Positions 15,667 to 23,280 are shown, counted from the stretch's first letter. The stretch is DNA of 26,234 nt from Oscillospiraceae bacterium (GCA_902791885.1 CADAXO010000032.1:1-26234), one strand, 5' to 3'. The notes: a model not told the origin generated them from the letters alone. Made by a program: numbers and translations.

Positions 15667-16170
15667 ATGAATAAGACATACAACATTGTGCTTGAGGCAA
15701 TCTGCGCCGCACTGATCACTGTTTGCTCATGGATATCCCTGCAGATTATGGATATCCCGTTCACACTTCAGACCTTCGGAATCTTCCTTGTTCTCTTTAC
15801 CATCGGAGGCAAGAGGGGGATCAAGTCAGGACCTGCAGCGCTCATAGGACCTACGGGGGGATTCATAATCGGATTCATCTTCGTGGGACTTTGCTACTGG
15901 CTTCTTGATGAACTGTGCTTTAAGAAGCTTAAGAAGAGCTCTGCAAGAAGGCTCGCATTCTGCATAATAGAAGGCGTGATCCTTGAGGTTGTGCTTTATG
16001 TATTCGGTGTGATCTGGTTCATGGTCGTTTACACGAGAAACACGGGGGACATCGGTCTTGCCGCAGTACTTTCGATGTGTGTGTACCCGTTCCTGATCCC
16101 TGATCTTGTTAAGCTCATAGCAGCTGCATCGGCATCGCTTCGGACGCACAGTATTGTCAAACAACAGTAA
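15667..16170 (+). CDS. bioY: BioY-family biotin transporter S-component, internally shortened
   Basis: 167 residues, strongly hydrophobic. It shows the BioY order: ISLQIMDIPFTLQTFGIFL at the front, GPTGGFIIGF in the middle, and a C-terminal VIWFMVVYTRNTG...FLIPDLVKLIAAA. BioY is the biotin-binding subunit of an ECF or solitary transporter. Usual members (about 180-195) have a further helix between GGKRG and the GPTGG loop; here GGKRGIKSGPAALIGPTGG joins them directly, so about 24 residues are absent in frame. Activity is therefore uncertain. No Shine-Dalgarno precedes the ATG, and the promoter suggests a leaderless mRNA. The BirA-like operator supports the biotin role. Confidence 0.82.
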   Translation: MNKTYNIVLEAICAALITVCSWISLQIMDIPFTLQTFGIFLVLFTIGGKRGIKSGPAALIGPTGGFIIGFIFVGLCYWLLDELCFKKLKKSSARRLAFCIIEGVILEVVLYVFGVIWFMVVYTRNTGDIGLAAVLSMCVYPFLIPDLVKLIAAASASLRTHSIVKQQ

Positions 16171-16193
16171 AGAATCACATCCCGCGATTACTA

Positions 16194-16199
16194 TATAAT
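16194..16199 (+). promoter_or_regulatory. -10 box directly before the unknown gene; likely leaderless
   Basis: TATAAT ends six bases before the ATG at 16206. No Shine-Dalgarno is present and the -35 region is weak. The position of the box predicts a transcript starting at or next to the start codon. Confidence 0.5.
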
Positions 16200-16205
16200 G
16201 TAATC

Positions 16206-16676
16206 ATGGCATTTAATCGGAATATCTACAATACTCGCTATGAGATAGAGCAGCAGAGCCTTCCTCAGCGTTTCTTTGAGACGCCGAAGGATGTTATTGC
16301 GAGTATTCTTGATCCCGGTACGAATACATTTTATAAGCTTTTCAGAGTGCTTATCGAGAGGACGGGGGAGCAGTTCCCGTATAAGGAAGAGGACTTCACC
16401 ACCAGGTGCTTCAGATTCGATGACGGAGCTTTCGGATGCTTTGTTACGCTTCCCAAGCCCGAGTCTGTTATGCTGTGCGCACACATAGTCTATATCTTCA
16501 GTCCCGACCTTAAGACACTCATGTTCTTTACCGTAGAGTCGGATGAGTTCATAGGTCATATGAATTACAAGCTTTGTTCGATCGACAAGAACGGTAAGCA
16601 TACAGTTTACGGCGGATGCCCCATGACGGCTGCGGGTATCATAGGACAGGTAAGCGAGATCTATAACTCGTACTGA
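16206..16676 (+). CDS. Hypothetical protein, soluble, about 156 residues
   Basis: I do not recognise this family. The protein has no signal peptide or membrane helix. It alternates strands and short helices and includes FTTRCFRFDDGAFGCFVTLPKPE, HIVYIFSPDLKTLMFFTVESDE and a final GGCPMTAAGIIGQVSEIYNSY, giving an alpha/beta look with scattered Cys. A strong -10 box six bases before the ATG and the lack of a ribosome site indicate leaderless translation, as for bioY upstream. The YgjP-like protease gene begins 8 bases after its stop, also without a ribosome site, so the two are probably one transcript. Codon use is like the neighbours. Confidence 0.7.
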   Translation: MAFNRNIYNTRYEIEQQSLPQRFFETPKDVIASILDPGTNTFYKLFRVLIERTGEQFPYKEEDFTTRCFRFDDGAFGCFVTLPKPESVMLCAHIVYIFSPDLKTLMFFTVESDEFIGHMNYKLCSIDKNGKHTVYGGCPMTAAGIIGQVSEIYNSY

Positions 16677-16684
16677 ATTTTCCG

Positions 16685-17386
16685 ATGTTAAGACAGATAG
16701 TTATCAACGGGCAGATCCTGGTTTACGATCTGTCCAGAAAGCGTGTAAAGAATATCAATCTCAGGATAGGTGTTGACGGACAGATCAAGGTGTCGTGTCC
16801 GAACAGAACTTCGATAGGAGAAGTCGAAAGTTTCTTAAGAGCCGAGTCCGATTTCATTGCAAGAAGTCTTTCCAAGATAAACGACAGGATCGATAATGCG
16901 GCCCGCCCGGTAACGTACGAAGACGGCGAGCAGGTCAAAGTATTCGGAGAACTTTGCACTATGCATGTAAGTACTGAGTTCCCTTTTAAGGGCTTGCGCT
17001 TTGTCTATCCCGACATTTATATCAATTCAGATACCCCGGAGCAGACCGAGAAGATATACCAGAAATGGAGACGGAAGAAGCTTAGTGCGAAGATTATGGA
17101 GATGCTTGAGTACTACTATCCCATGTTCGCCGTAAAAGGCGTGGAGCCTCCCAAGAAGGTTTGCTTCCGAACGATGTCCTCAAGGTGGGGAGTATGCACT
17201 CCGTCGACAGGAAAGCTTACTTTCAACTATAATCTTTTCGAGACGCCGGAGGAGCTTATAGCGTATGTTGTAGTGCATGAGCTCGCACACTTTCTTGAGG
17301 CGAATCACTCGGCGAAGTTCTGGGCGCACGTGGAAGACATCATGCCCGACTATAAGATAAGAAGGAAGACTTTAAGAGAATACTGA
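16685..17386 (+). CDS. YgjP-like M48-type metallopeptidase domain protein (DUF45)
   Basis: This 233-residue protein is of the YgjP/DUF45 family. The zinc-binding HELAH is at residues 198-202, with a following His in EANHSAKFW (His208), as in SprT/YgjP proteins. It also has the preceding SRWGVCTPSTGKLTFNYNL stretch typical of the family. The N-terminal part (YDLSRKRVKNINLRIGVDGQIKVSCP) matches the family beta-rich half. No membrane segment is present. Members are presumed cytoplasmic proteases, with few studied; in many genomes they lie near hydrolases or restriction genes. No ribosome site is visible, and a HAD phosphatase follows 1 base after its stop. Confidence 0.9.
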   Translation: MLRQIVINGQILVYDLSRKRVKNINLRIGVDGQIKVSCPNRTSIGEVESFLRAESDFIARSLSKINDRIDNAARPVTYEDGEQVKVFGELCTMHVSTEFPFKGLRFVYPDIYINSDTPEQTEKIYQKWRRKKLSAKIMEMLEYYYPMFAVKGVEPPKKVCFRTMSSRWGVCTPSTGKLTFNYNLFETPEELIAYVVVHELAHFLEANHSAKFWAHVEDIMPDYKIRRKTLREY

Positions 17387-17387
17387 T

Positions 17388-18041
17388 ATGAGATACAAGC
17401 TTGCGATCTTCGACCTCGACGGCACCGTGCTTAACACAATAGGCGGACTTACATATGCGGTGAACGCGGCGCTTTCCATGAACGGCATCCCCGGTAAGAC
17501 GCGCGATGAAGTGCAGGCGATGGTTGGAAACGGCACACGAAAGCTCATCGAGAGAGCGATATCCGAGGTGCCTTCCGCTGCGGGCATGCTCGAAAAGGTC
17601 TTTGCCGATTACAAGAAATTCTATTCAGAGAACTGCTATTACGACACATATCCTTACGACGGAATTGCCGATATGCTTCAAAGGTTAAACGATTCGGGTA
17701 TCAAGTGTGCAGTGGTTACGAACAAGCCCGATGAGCCTGCGAAGAAACTTATAGATGAGCATTTCGGAGATCTAATCAAAGTGACTTACGGCAATGTTCC
17801 CGATGTCCCTGTAAAGCCCGATCCGACCTTCGTATATAAGACCATGGAGCTTCTTGATGTGAAGCCTTCCGAGTCGGTTTATATCGGTGATTCAGATGTC
17901 GATATCAGGACCGGAATAAATGCAGGAATTGATCACATAAGCGTTGACTGGGGCTTCCGTACCCGTGATTTCCTCATAGAAAACGGGGCCGGAATTATAT
18001 TCTCCGACCCCGCATCATTAGCAGATTATCTTTGTTCCTGA
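17388..18041 (+). CDS. HAD-superfamily phosphatase (phosphoglycolate phosphatase-like)
   Basis: 217 residues, HAD subfamily IA with a helical cap. All four motifs are present: DLDGT (Asp9 nucleophile, Asp11 acid/base), VVTNKP (Thr111), a Lys143 in VKPDP, and GDSDVDIRTG (Asp168 and Asp172, metal). The cap between motifs I and II has the NGTRKLIERA pattern of Gph-like enzymes. The substrate may be phosphoglycolate, pyrophosphate or a sugar phosphate. The ATG is immediately after the YgjP gene, so the two are coupled. Its stop touches the stop of the convergent ddh gene with no terminator between. Confidence 0.92.
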   Translation: MRYKLAIFDLDGTVLNTIGGLTYAVNAALSMNGIPGKTRDEVQAMVGNGTRKLIERAISEVPSAAGMLEKVFADYKKFYSENCYYDTYPYDGIADMLQRLNDSGIKCAVVTNKPDEPAKKLIDEHFGDLIKVTYGNVPDVPVKPDPTFVYKTMELLDVKPSESVYIGDSDVDIRTGINAGIDHISVDWGFRTRDFLIENGAGIIFSDPASLADYLCS

Positions 18042-19028
18042 TCAAAGCATCTTTGCTCTTAATTCATCACCGGACATGGGTGAGAGGAGAGCAGGTGCAA
18101 TATCGAATACTGTCTTGCAGCCGTAATCACCCTTCTCATAGAGTCTGAAGACAGCTCTTGTATATGCAAGGATAACCGATGCTGTGAACTCAGGGTTGGA
18201 ATCAAGCTTCAGGCTGTACTCGATAACGTGCTTGTGCTCACTGTTTAATCCCGTAACACCGGATCTGAATACGAAGCCGCCGTGGTTAAGACCGCTGTGG
18301 TTAGCCTGGAATTCTTCTTCAGAGATGAAGTGTACTGTCGTATCGTAATCAGCGAAGTAGTTAGGCATCTCCTTGATAGTCTTCTCGATCAAAGCCTTGT
18401 CAGCGCCTTCTTCAGCAACTACGAAGCACTCTCTTGTGTGCTTCTGTCTTGTTGTAAGAGTGGGGTTGCTGCCGGATCTTACAGCTTCGAGAGCCTCAGG
18501 TACCGGAATTGTATACTGCTTGCCGTTCTTAACGCCTTCGATTCTTCTGATAGCATCAGAGTGACCTTGTGAAACGCCTTTGCCCCAGAATGTGTAGTCG
18601 TTGCCTTCGGGAAGAACGGAGTTTGAATATAGTCTCATCAGTGAGAACAATCCGGGATCCCATCCTGCTGAGATAAGGGATACCTTGTTTGCCTTCTTTG
18701 AAGCTTCATCGACTGTCTTGAAGTGCTCAGGGATCTTCGCATGTGTATCGAAGCTGTCGATTATGTTGCAAAGTGATGCATACTCGGGAGTTGTGATGGG
18801 AAGGTCAGTAGCGGATCCGCCGCAGTTAACGAGAACGTCGAAGTCGCCGGCCTTATCCTTAAGTTCGCTTACAGAATATACGGGAACACCCTCTGTCTTG
18901 ATCTTGACTGAAGCGGGGTCACGTCTTGTGAAAACACCTGCAAGCTCCATATCAGGGCAGCGTGTGATCTCGCTCTCAACACCTCTTGCGAGGTTACCGT
19001 ATCCGATGATTCCGATTCTTATTGCCAT
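18042..19028 (-). CDS. ddh: Meso-diaminopimelate D-dehydrogenase
   Basis: 328 residues from the ATG at 19028. The upstream ATG at 19043 overlaps the GGAGG ribosome site and is rejected. The enzyme converts tetrahydrodipicolinate, ammonia and NADPH to meso-diaminopimelate in one step, a route found in some Clostridia and Corynebacteria. The NADP-binding start is IGIIGYGNLARG, followed by VFTRRDP, an INCGGS-like VNCGGSATD, the active-site region SAGWDPGLFSLMR and TFWGKGVSQGHSDAIRRI, and HKHVIEYSLKLDSNPEFTA near the end. The length agrees with the family (about 320-330). It has its own promoter and supplies mDAP for peptidoglycan and lysine. Confidence 0.96.
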   Translation of the reverse strand: MAIRIGIIGYGNLARGVESEITRCPDMELAGVFTRRDPASVKIKTEGVPVYSVSELKDKAGDFDVLVNCGGSATDLPITTPEYASLCNIIDSFDTHAKIPEHFKTVDEASKKANKVSLISAGWDPGLFSLMRLYSNSVLPEGNDYTFWGKGVSQGHSDAIRRIEGVKNGKQYTIPVPEALEAVRSGSNPTLTTRQKHTRECFVVAEEGADKALIEKTIKEMPNYFADYDTTVHFISEEEFQANHSGLNHGGFVFRSGVTGLNSEHKHVIEYSLKLDSNPEFTASVILAYTRAVFRLYEKGDYGCKTVFDIAPALLSPMSGDELRAKML

Positions 19029-19062
19029 AATACTTGCCTCCATAGGCTTAAATTTCTAACAG

Positions 19063-19091
19063 ATTATAAAACAGAGTTAACAGTTTATAAA
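19063..19091 (-). promoter_or_regulatory. Predicted ddh promoter
   Basis: Minus strand: TTTATA (19091-19086), 17 bases, TATAAT (19068-19063), giving a leader of about 28 bases before the ATG at 19028. Confidence 0.5.
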
Positions 19092-19150
19092 CCTTTTCTT
19101 CAATAAAAAATATTAAAATATAGGTAACTTGAGAAAGTGAGGTGATCATC

Positions 19151-19759
19151 ATGGCAGTTAAGATAATCACTATTAGCAGGCAGTTTGGAAGCGGCGGAAG
19201 AACTATCGCCAAGGCACTTGCCCAGAAGCTCGGCTACGAGTACTACGATAAGGAGATTATCGAGGATGTCGCCGAGAAGACCGGATTCTCCAAGGAACTT
19301 ATCGCGAGAAGGGGCGAGGAAGCACCCGGTAAGAGCATCTTCTCTTACGGCTTCGAAGCTCAGCCTACTCCGGGTATCATGAACGGTATGACGATGAACG
19401 ACTATATCTGGACTGTTCAGAGAAAGGTCATTATGGATATAGCTGACGGCGGCAAGCCCTGCGTTATCGTCGGAAGATCCGCTGATTATATCCTCAAGGA
19501 TTATGACAGCGTTCTCAATGTCTACATCTGTGCCGATAAGGAATTCAGGAAGGAACGTATCGTTAAGCTCTACGGAGAGACCGATAAGAAACCTGAGAAG
19601 AGGATCGAAGAGAAGGATAAGAAGAGAGCTGCGAACCATAAGCATTTTACGGATCTTGAGTGGGGCTATGCACCTAACTACGATATCTGTCTTAACAGCG
19701 CAGCGATCGGAATCGACAAGTGTGTCGAGATCCTTGAGTCTTTGGTAAAGAACGGCTGA
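19151..19759 (+). CDS. Cytidylate-kinase-like family protein (AAA_26 type)
   Basis: 202 residues from the ATG at 19151. GAGGTG at 19139-19144 is its ribosome site, so the GTG at 19142 is part of that site. It has a P-loop-like ITISRQFGSGGRTIA at residues 6-20, a middle VIVGRSADYIL and a later NVYICADKEFRKERI, the order of the cytidylate-kinase-like family widespread in Clostridia. True CMP kinase (Cmk) is shorter on some of these motifs, and the real substrate is unknown. Arg/Lys-rich EEKDKKRAANHKHFTD follows, a lid-like segment. It is divergent from ddh. Confidence 0.88.
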   Translation: MAVKIITISRQFGSGGRTIAKALAQKLGYEYYDKEIIEDVAEKTGFSKELIARRGEEAPGKSIFSYGFEAQPTPGIMNGMTMNDYIWTVQRKVIMDIADGGKPCVIVGRSADYILKDYDSVLNVYICADKEFRKERIVKLYGETDKKPEKRIEEKDKKRAANHKHFTDLEWGYAPNYDICLNSAAIGIDKCVEILESLVKNG

Positions 19760-19843
19760 TCCTGACTTAAGCGACACATTCAGGTCTGTTTGTTGCTTTA
19801 ACAACAGATTGCGGCGTGATTGATCATTTAATCTTCTCCGGCT

Positions 19844-19863
19844 TTAGATTTCAATTAATCTAA
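19844..19863. repeat. Inverted repeat TTAGATT / AATCTAA
   Basis: Seven-base arms are exactly complementary around a six-base spacer (19851-19856), between the kinase-like gene and the small membrane ORF. It may be an operator or a weak hairpin. No T-run follows. Confidence 0.3.
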
Positions 19864-19890
19864 CAAAAGTCGGAAGGAAGGTTAACGGAA

Positions 19891-20010
19891 ATGACGTCAT
19901 CAAAGATCATGATAATACGAAGCAGACGTAAAGAGAATCTTATCTTGGGTTTGCTTACGGTATTGACGGCAATCACAGTAGTTATATCGCTTCTGGATAT
20001 ATATACTTGA
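19891..20010 (+). CDS. Small membrane protein, 39 residues
   Basis: A short frame runs from the ATG at 19891 to the TGA at 20008-20010. A purine-rich GGAAGGAAGG ribosome site lies about nine bases upstream. The product has a basic front (SKIMIIRSRRKEN) followed by one hydrophobic segment, about residues 17-36. This fits a single-pass small membrane protein with its N-terminus inside. The family is unknown. Its stop codon overlaps the -35 box of the symporter promoter. Such short frames can occur by chance, but the ribosome site, charge pattern and clean hydrophobic helix argue for a real product. Confidence 0.5.
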   Translation: MTSSKIMIIRSRRKENLILGLLTVLTAITVVISLLDIYT

Positions 20011-20036
20011 CACACGCGCGTACCGCGTATTATAAA
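20007..20036 (+). promoter_or_regulatory. Promoter of the symporter unit, with dyad in the spacer
   Basis: A perfect TTGACA (20007-20012) is followed by TATTAT (20028-20033, 15 bases) or TATAAA (20031-20036, 18 bases). An inverted repeat, ACGCG (20014-20018) and CGCGT (20024-20028), fills the spacer and could be an operator. Confidence 0.6.
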
Positions 20037-20049
20037 TAAAAGCCGTGGG

Positions 20050-20077
20050 GGCTGTCCTTGCAGGGACAGCCTTTTTT
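20050..20077 (+). terminator. Terminator/attenuator-like hairpin just before the symporter ribosome site
   Basis: GGCTGTCC (20050-20057) pairs with GGACAGCC (20064-20071), followed by six T (20072-20077). GGAGG for the symporter starts three bases later. It may end transcripts of the small ORF, or act as an attenuator for transcripts starting at about 20043. Confidence 0.75.
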
Positions 20078-20089
20078 ATGGAGGTAGTT

Positions 20090-21631
20090 ATGTTAATCAA
20101 GATCCTGATGCTTGTTGTATTCTTCGCTGTTCTTATCGCAGTCGGCGTGTTGAGCAGAAAAAGCGCAAAGAACGTTGACGGCTTCGTTCTCGGAGGAAGA
20201 TCCGTCGGCCCCTGGCTTACAGCTTTTGCTTATGGTACGAGTTATTTCTCGGCTGTTATCTTCATCGGATACGCCGGTCAGTTCGGTTGGAAATTCGGTG
20301 TTGCTTCCACCTGGATAGGCATCGGAAATGCAGTTATCGGTTCCCTTCTTGCATGGGTAATCTTGGGCAGAAGAACAAGACTTATGACACATAAGCTCAA
20401 CTCTTCCACAATGCCTGAGTTCTTCTCCAAAAGATACGACTCCAAGAGTCTTCGTATCGGATCTTCGATCATCATATTCGTGTTCCTGATCCCTTATACA
20501 GCTTCGTTGTACAATGGTCTTTCAAGACTTTTCGAGATGGCGTTTAACGTTGACTACAAGTACTGCATCATCGCGATGGCAGTGCTCACGGGTATCTATG
20601 TAATCGTCGGAGGTTACATGGCGACCGCGATCAACGACTTTATCCAGGGCATTATCATGCTCGTAGGTATCGTTGCAGTAATTGCAGCAGTTCTTAACAT
20701 CAACGGCGGCTTCATGGGTTCCATGATGGAACTTGCCAAAGTGCAGGGTGACTTCCCTGACTATAACGGCGCTTATACGTCTTTCGTAGGACCTCTGCCT
20801 TTCGATCTTCTCGGTGTAGTCATCCTTACTTCACTCGGTACATGGGGACTTCCCCAGATGGTACAGAAGTTCTATGCCATCAAGCATGAGGATGCTATCA
20901 GAAAGGGTACTATCATCTCGACTTTCTTCGCTATCGTTGTAGCAGGCGGATGTTACTTCCTCGGAGGCTTCGGCCGTCTTTTCCTTACACAGGATGAGGT
21001 TGACGCTATGGGCTTTGATGCTATCGTTCCCGCGATGCTTGCGAACCTCCCCGAGTTCCTTATCGCAGTCGTAGTCATCCTGGTTCTTTCTGCTTCGATG
21101 TCTACACTCTCTTCACTTGTACTCACATCAAGCTCCACGCTCACACTCGATTTCATCTCCGGAACAGTAGTTAAGAAGATGGGTGAGAAGTCCAAGATGA
21201 TCTGCCTTCGAGTTCTCGTTGTTGTATTCATTGTTATCTCTTCCATCATCGCTTTGATCCAGTACAGCAGCAACGTAACATTCATAGCTCAGCTCATGGG
21301 TGTTTCATGGGGTGCTCTTGCAGGTGCATTCCTCGCTCCGTTCCTCTTCAGCCTTTACTGGAAGAGAACAACGAAAGCTTCATGCTGGGTATGCTTCATC
21401 TTCGGTTCCGTTCTCATGGTAGCCAACATGCTCTTCAGATCGAGCTTCCCTGACGTTCTTAAGTCACCCATCAACTGCGGTGCTTTCGCAATGCTTGCAG
21501 GTTTTATCATCGTTCCCGTAGTAAGCATGATCTCCAAGAAGCCTTCTGATTCTTTGATCAACGAAGCTTTCTCAAGCTACGAGAAGCCTGTAACTGTTAT
21601 GTCCAAGAACGTTCTTGAGGAACAGGATTAA
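20090..21631 (+). CDS. Sodium:solute symporter family (SSS) transporter
   Basis: I place the start at the ATG at 20090, five bases after GGAGG; the open frame to the left is part of the terminator. 513 residues with about 13 membrane helices. SSS marks include the early VDGFVLGGRSVGPWLTAFAYGTSYFSA, SSTMPEFFSKRYDSK and IVGGYMATAINDFIQGIIM, and the Na+-site region SASMSTLSSLVLTSSSTL. The transported solute (proline, pantothenate, sugar, carboxylate and others) cannot be read from sequence. The stop overlaps by one base the start of the FAD-dependent dehydrogenase (TAATG), so the two are coupled and may handle the same compound. Confidence 0.92.
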   Translation: MLIKILMLVVFFAVLIAVGVLSRKSAKNVDGFVLGGRSVGPWLTAFAYGTSYFSAVIFIGYAGQFGWKFGVASTWIGIGNAVIGSLLAWVILGRRTRLMTHKLNSSTMPEFFSKRYDSKSLRIGSSIIIFVFLIPYTASLYNGLSRLFEMAFNVDYKYCIIAMAVLTGIYVIVGGYMATAINDFIQGIIMLVGIVAVIAAVLNINGGFMGSMMELAKVQGDFPDYNGAYTSFVGPLPFDLLGVVILTSLGTWGLPQMVQKFYAIKHEDAIRKGTIISTFFAIVVAGGCYFLGGFGRLFLTQDEVDAMGFDAIVPAMLANLPEFLIAVVVILVLSASMSTLSSLVLTSSSTLTLDFISGTVVKKMGEKSKMICLRVLVVVFIVISSIIALIQYSSNVTFIAQLMGVSWGALAGAFLAPFLFSLYWKRTTKASCWVCFIFGSVLMVANMLFRSSFPDVLKSPINCGAFAMLAGFIIVPVVSMISKKPSDSLINEAFSSYEKPVTVMSKNVLEEQD

Positions 21632-23010
21632 TGGATTACGACGTAATCATCATCGGTGCCGGTCCCGGAGGAATCTTCTCGGCTTTCGAGTTAAGTGAGA
21701 AGGCTCCGGAGCTTAAGGTGCTCCTTCTCGAGTCCGGTAAGTGTCTCGAGGAAAGAAAGTGTCCTATCGACGGCAAGAAGGTTAAGTCCTGTATCAACTG
21801 TAAGACCTGTGCTATTATGCGCGGCTTCGGCGGTGCGGGTGCTTTCTCCGACGGGAAATACAACATCACAAACGACTTCGGCGGAACCTTGTACGAGCAC
21901 ATTGGCAAGGAAACTGCGCTGGAGCTTATGGAGTATGTTGACGGCATCAATTTAAGAAACGGGGGAGAAGGTACCAAGCTTTATTCGACAGCAGGTTCTT
22001 CCTTCAAGAAGATCTGCCTTGAGAACGAACTTCATCTCCTTGATGCTTCCGTACGCCACTTGGGTACGGACAAGAACTATCAGGTATTAGGTCACATTTA
22101 TGAGATCCTGAAAGATAAGATCGATATAAGATTCAACTGTCATGCTGATTCGCTTATCGTAAATGAGGACGGCACTTATACGGTTAAGACTGCCGACCGT
22201 GATTATACTTCCGGCAAGGTTATCGTTTCTGTAGGCCGCTCCGGAAGCAAGTGGATCGAACAAGTCTGCAAGGATCTTAATATCGAGACATTCTCCAACC
22301 GTGTAGATATCGGTGTCCGTGTCGAGCTCCCCGCTGTGGTGTTCTCACATCTTACTTCTGAGCTTTACGAGTCGAAGATAGTCTACAGAACAGAGAAGTT
22401 CGAGGACCGCGTCAGAACCTTCTGCATGAACCCGAACGGATACGTTGTAAACGAGAATACGAACGGTATCGTTACGGTTAACGGCCACAGCTTCGATTCG
22501 CCTGAACTTCAGTCTGATAACACAAACTTTGCATTGCTTGTTGCCAAGCATTTCTCTGAACCCTTTAAGGACAGTAACGGATATGGCGAGTCTATCGCAC
22601 GCCTTTCCAATATGCTCGGCGGCGGTGTAATAGTTCAAAGATTAGGTGACCTCATGAGGGGCAGACGCTCTAATGAGGCCCGTATCGCAGAGTCGACGGT
22701 ACGCCCGACTTTACAGGCTACTCCGGGCGACTTGTCGCTTGTTCTTCCCAAGAGGATCCTGGACGGAATTATCGAGATGATCCATGTTCTTGATAAGATT
22801 GCTCCCGGTACCGCGAACGACGATACTTTGCTTTACGGCGTTGAGGTAAAGTTCTATAACATGGAAGTTGCGATCGACGATAACCTCGAGACAAGGTACA
22901 AGGGTCTTTACATCATAGGTGACGGCTCAGGCGTAACACACTCACTTTCTCACGCTTCTGCAAGCGGTGTCTACGTAGCACGCCACATCGTCGAAAATAT
23001 GGGTTGTTGA
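21631..23010 (+). CDS. FAD-dependent dehydrogenase (COG2509-type NAD(P)/FAD oxidoreductase)
   Basis: 459 residues. A Rossmann FAD site, VIIIGAGPGGIFSAFE, is at the N-terminus (Gly9, Gly11, Gly14). A cysteine group follows (Cys38, 44, 54, 57, 60) with the family hallmark RGFGGAGAFSDGKYN, and near the end GDGSGVTHSLSHASASGVYVA, the second FAD contact. COG2509 proteins are of unknown physiological substrate and are common in Clostridia and related phyla. Length matches (about 450-470). The start overlaps the symporter stop. A stem-loop with a T-rich tail follows near 23014-23050, close to the tRNA promoter. Confidence 0.92.
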   Translation: MDYDVIIIGAGPGGIFSAFELSEKAPELKVLLLESGKCLEERKCPIDGKKVKSCINCKTCAIMRGFGGAGAFSDGKYNITNDFGGTLYEHIGKETALELMEYVDGINLRNGGEGTKLYSTAGSSFKKICLENELHLLDASVRHLGTDKNYQVLGHIYEILKDKIDIRFNCHADSLIVNEDGTYTVKTADRDYTSGKVIVSVGRSGSKWIEQVCKDLNIETFSNRVDIGVRVELPAVVFSHLTSELYESKIVYRTEKFEDRVRTFCMNPNGYVVNENTNGIVTVNGHSFDSPELQSDNTNFALLVAKHFSEPFKDSNGYGESIARLSNMLGGGVIVQRLGDLMRGRRSNEARIAESTVRPTLQATPGDLSLVLPKRILDGIIEMIHVLDKIAPGTANDDTLLYGVEVKFYNMEVAIDDNLETRYKGLYIIGDGSGVTHSLSHASASGVYVARHIVENMGC

Positions 23011-23033
23011 ATTCACCGCTGTGATGATATAAT
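23004..23033 (+). promoter_or_regulatory. Predicted tRNA-Ala promoter
   Basis: TTGTTG (23004-23009), 18 bases, TATAAT (23028-23033). It overlaps the stop codon of the FAD dehydrogenase gene. A palindrome, CACCGCGGTG (23034-23043), sits at the expected start of transcription and can pair with CACCGC at 23014-23019. Confidence 0.55.
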
Positions 23034-23051
23034 CACCGCGGTGGTTTTCTT

Positions 23052-23127
23052 GGGGCATTAGCTCAGCTGGGAGAGCGCTACGCTGGCAGCGTAGAGGTCA
23101 CGGGTTCGAGCCCCGTATGCTCCACCA
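23052..23127 (+). tRNA. tRNA-Ala, anticodon GGC
   Basis: The cloverleaf is complete. The acceptor GGGGCAT (23052-23058) pairs with ATGCTCC (23117-23123). The D arm carries AGCTCAGCTGGGAGAGC and the anticodon stem is CTACG/CGTAG, with GGC at 23085-23087. The T arm is CGGGTTCGAGCCCCG and the 3' CCA is encoded. It decodes GCC and GCU Ala codons. The genes to its right look accessory, and tRNA 3' ends are common integration sites, but no second copy of its 3' end is found in the window. Confidence 0.97.
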
Positions 23128-23251
23128 ATTATTTTACACAAGTCGTAGAACCTTGTGATTACGGGACTTTTCAAGTCCATCAAGTGTAACCCAAAGGCCA
23201 TTTACCAAAAACTTACCAATTTTACGACAAGGTATAAAGAAGCACTCATTG

Positions 23252-23280
23252 AACGACCGGCATAACCGGTCGTTCTTTAT
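23252..23280 (+). terminator. Rho-independent terminator downstream of tRNA-Ala
   Basis: AACGACCGG (23252-23260) pairs exactly with CCGGTCGTT (23266-23274) around a 5-base loop, followed by CTTTATT. It probably ends the tRNA transcript. Confidence 0.75.

Noticed and set aside
19100..19804. Minus-strand open frame of 234 codons
   Set aside because: It lies opposite the cytidylate-kinase-like gene with its clear P-loop-like motif. It is a codon-bias shadow.
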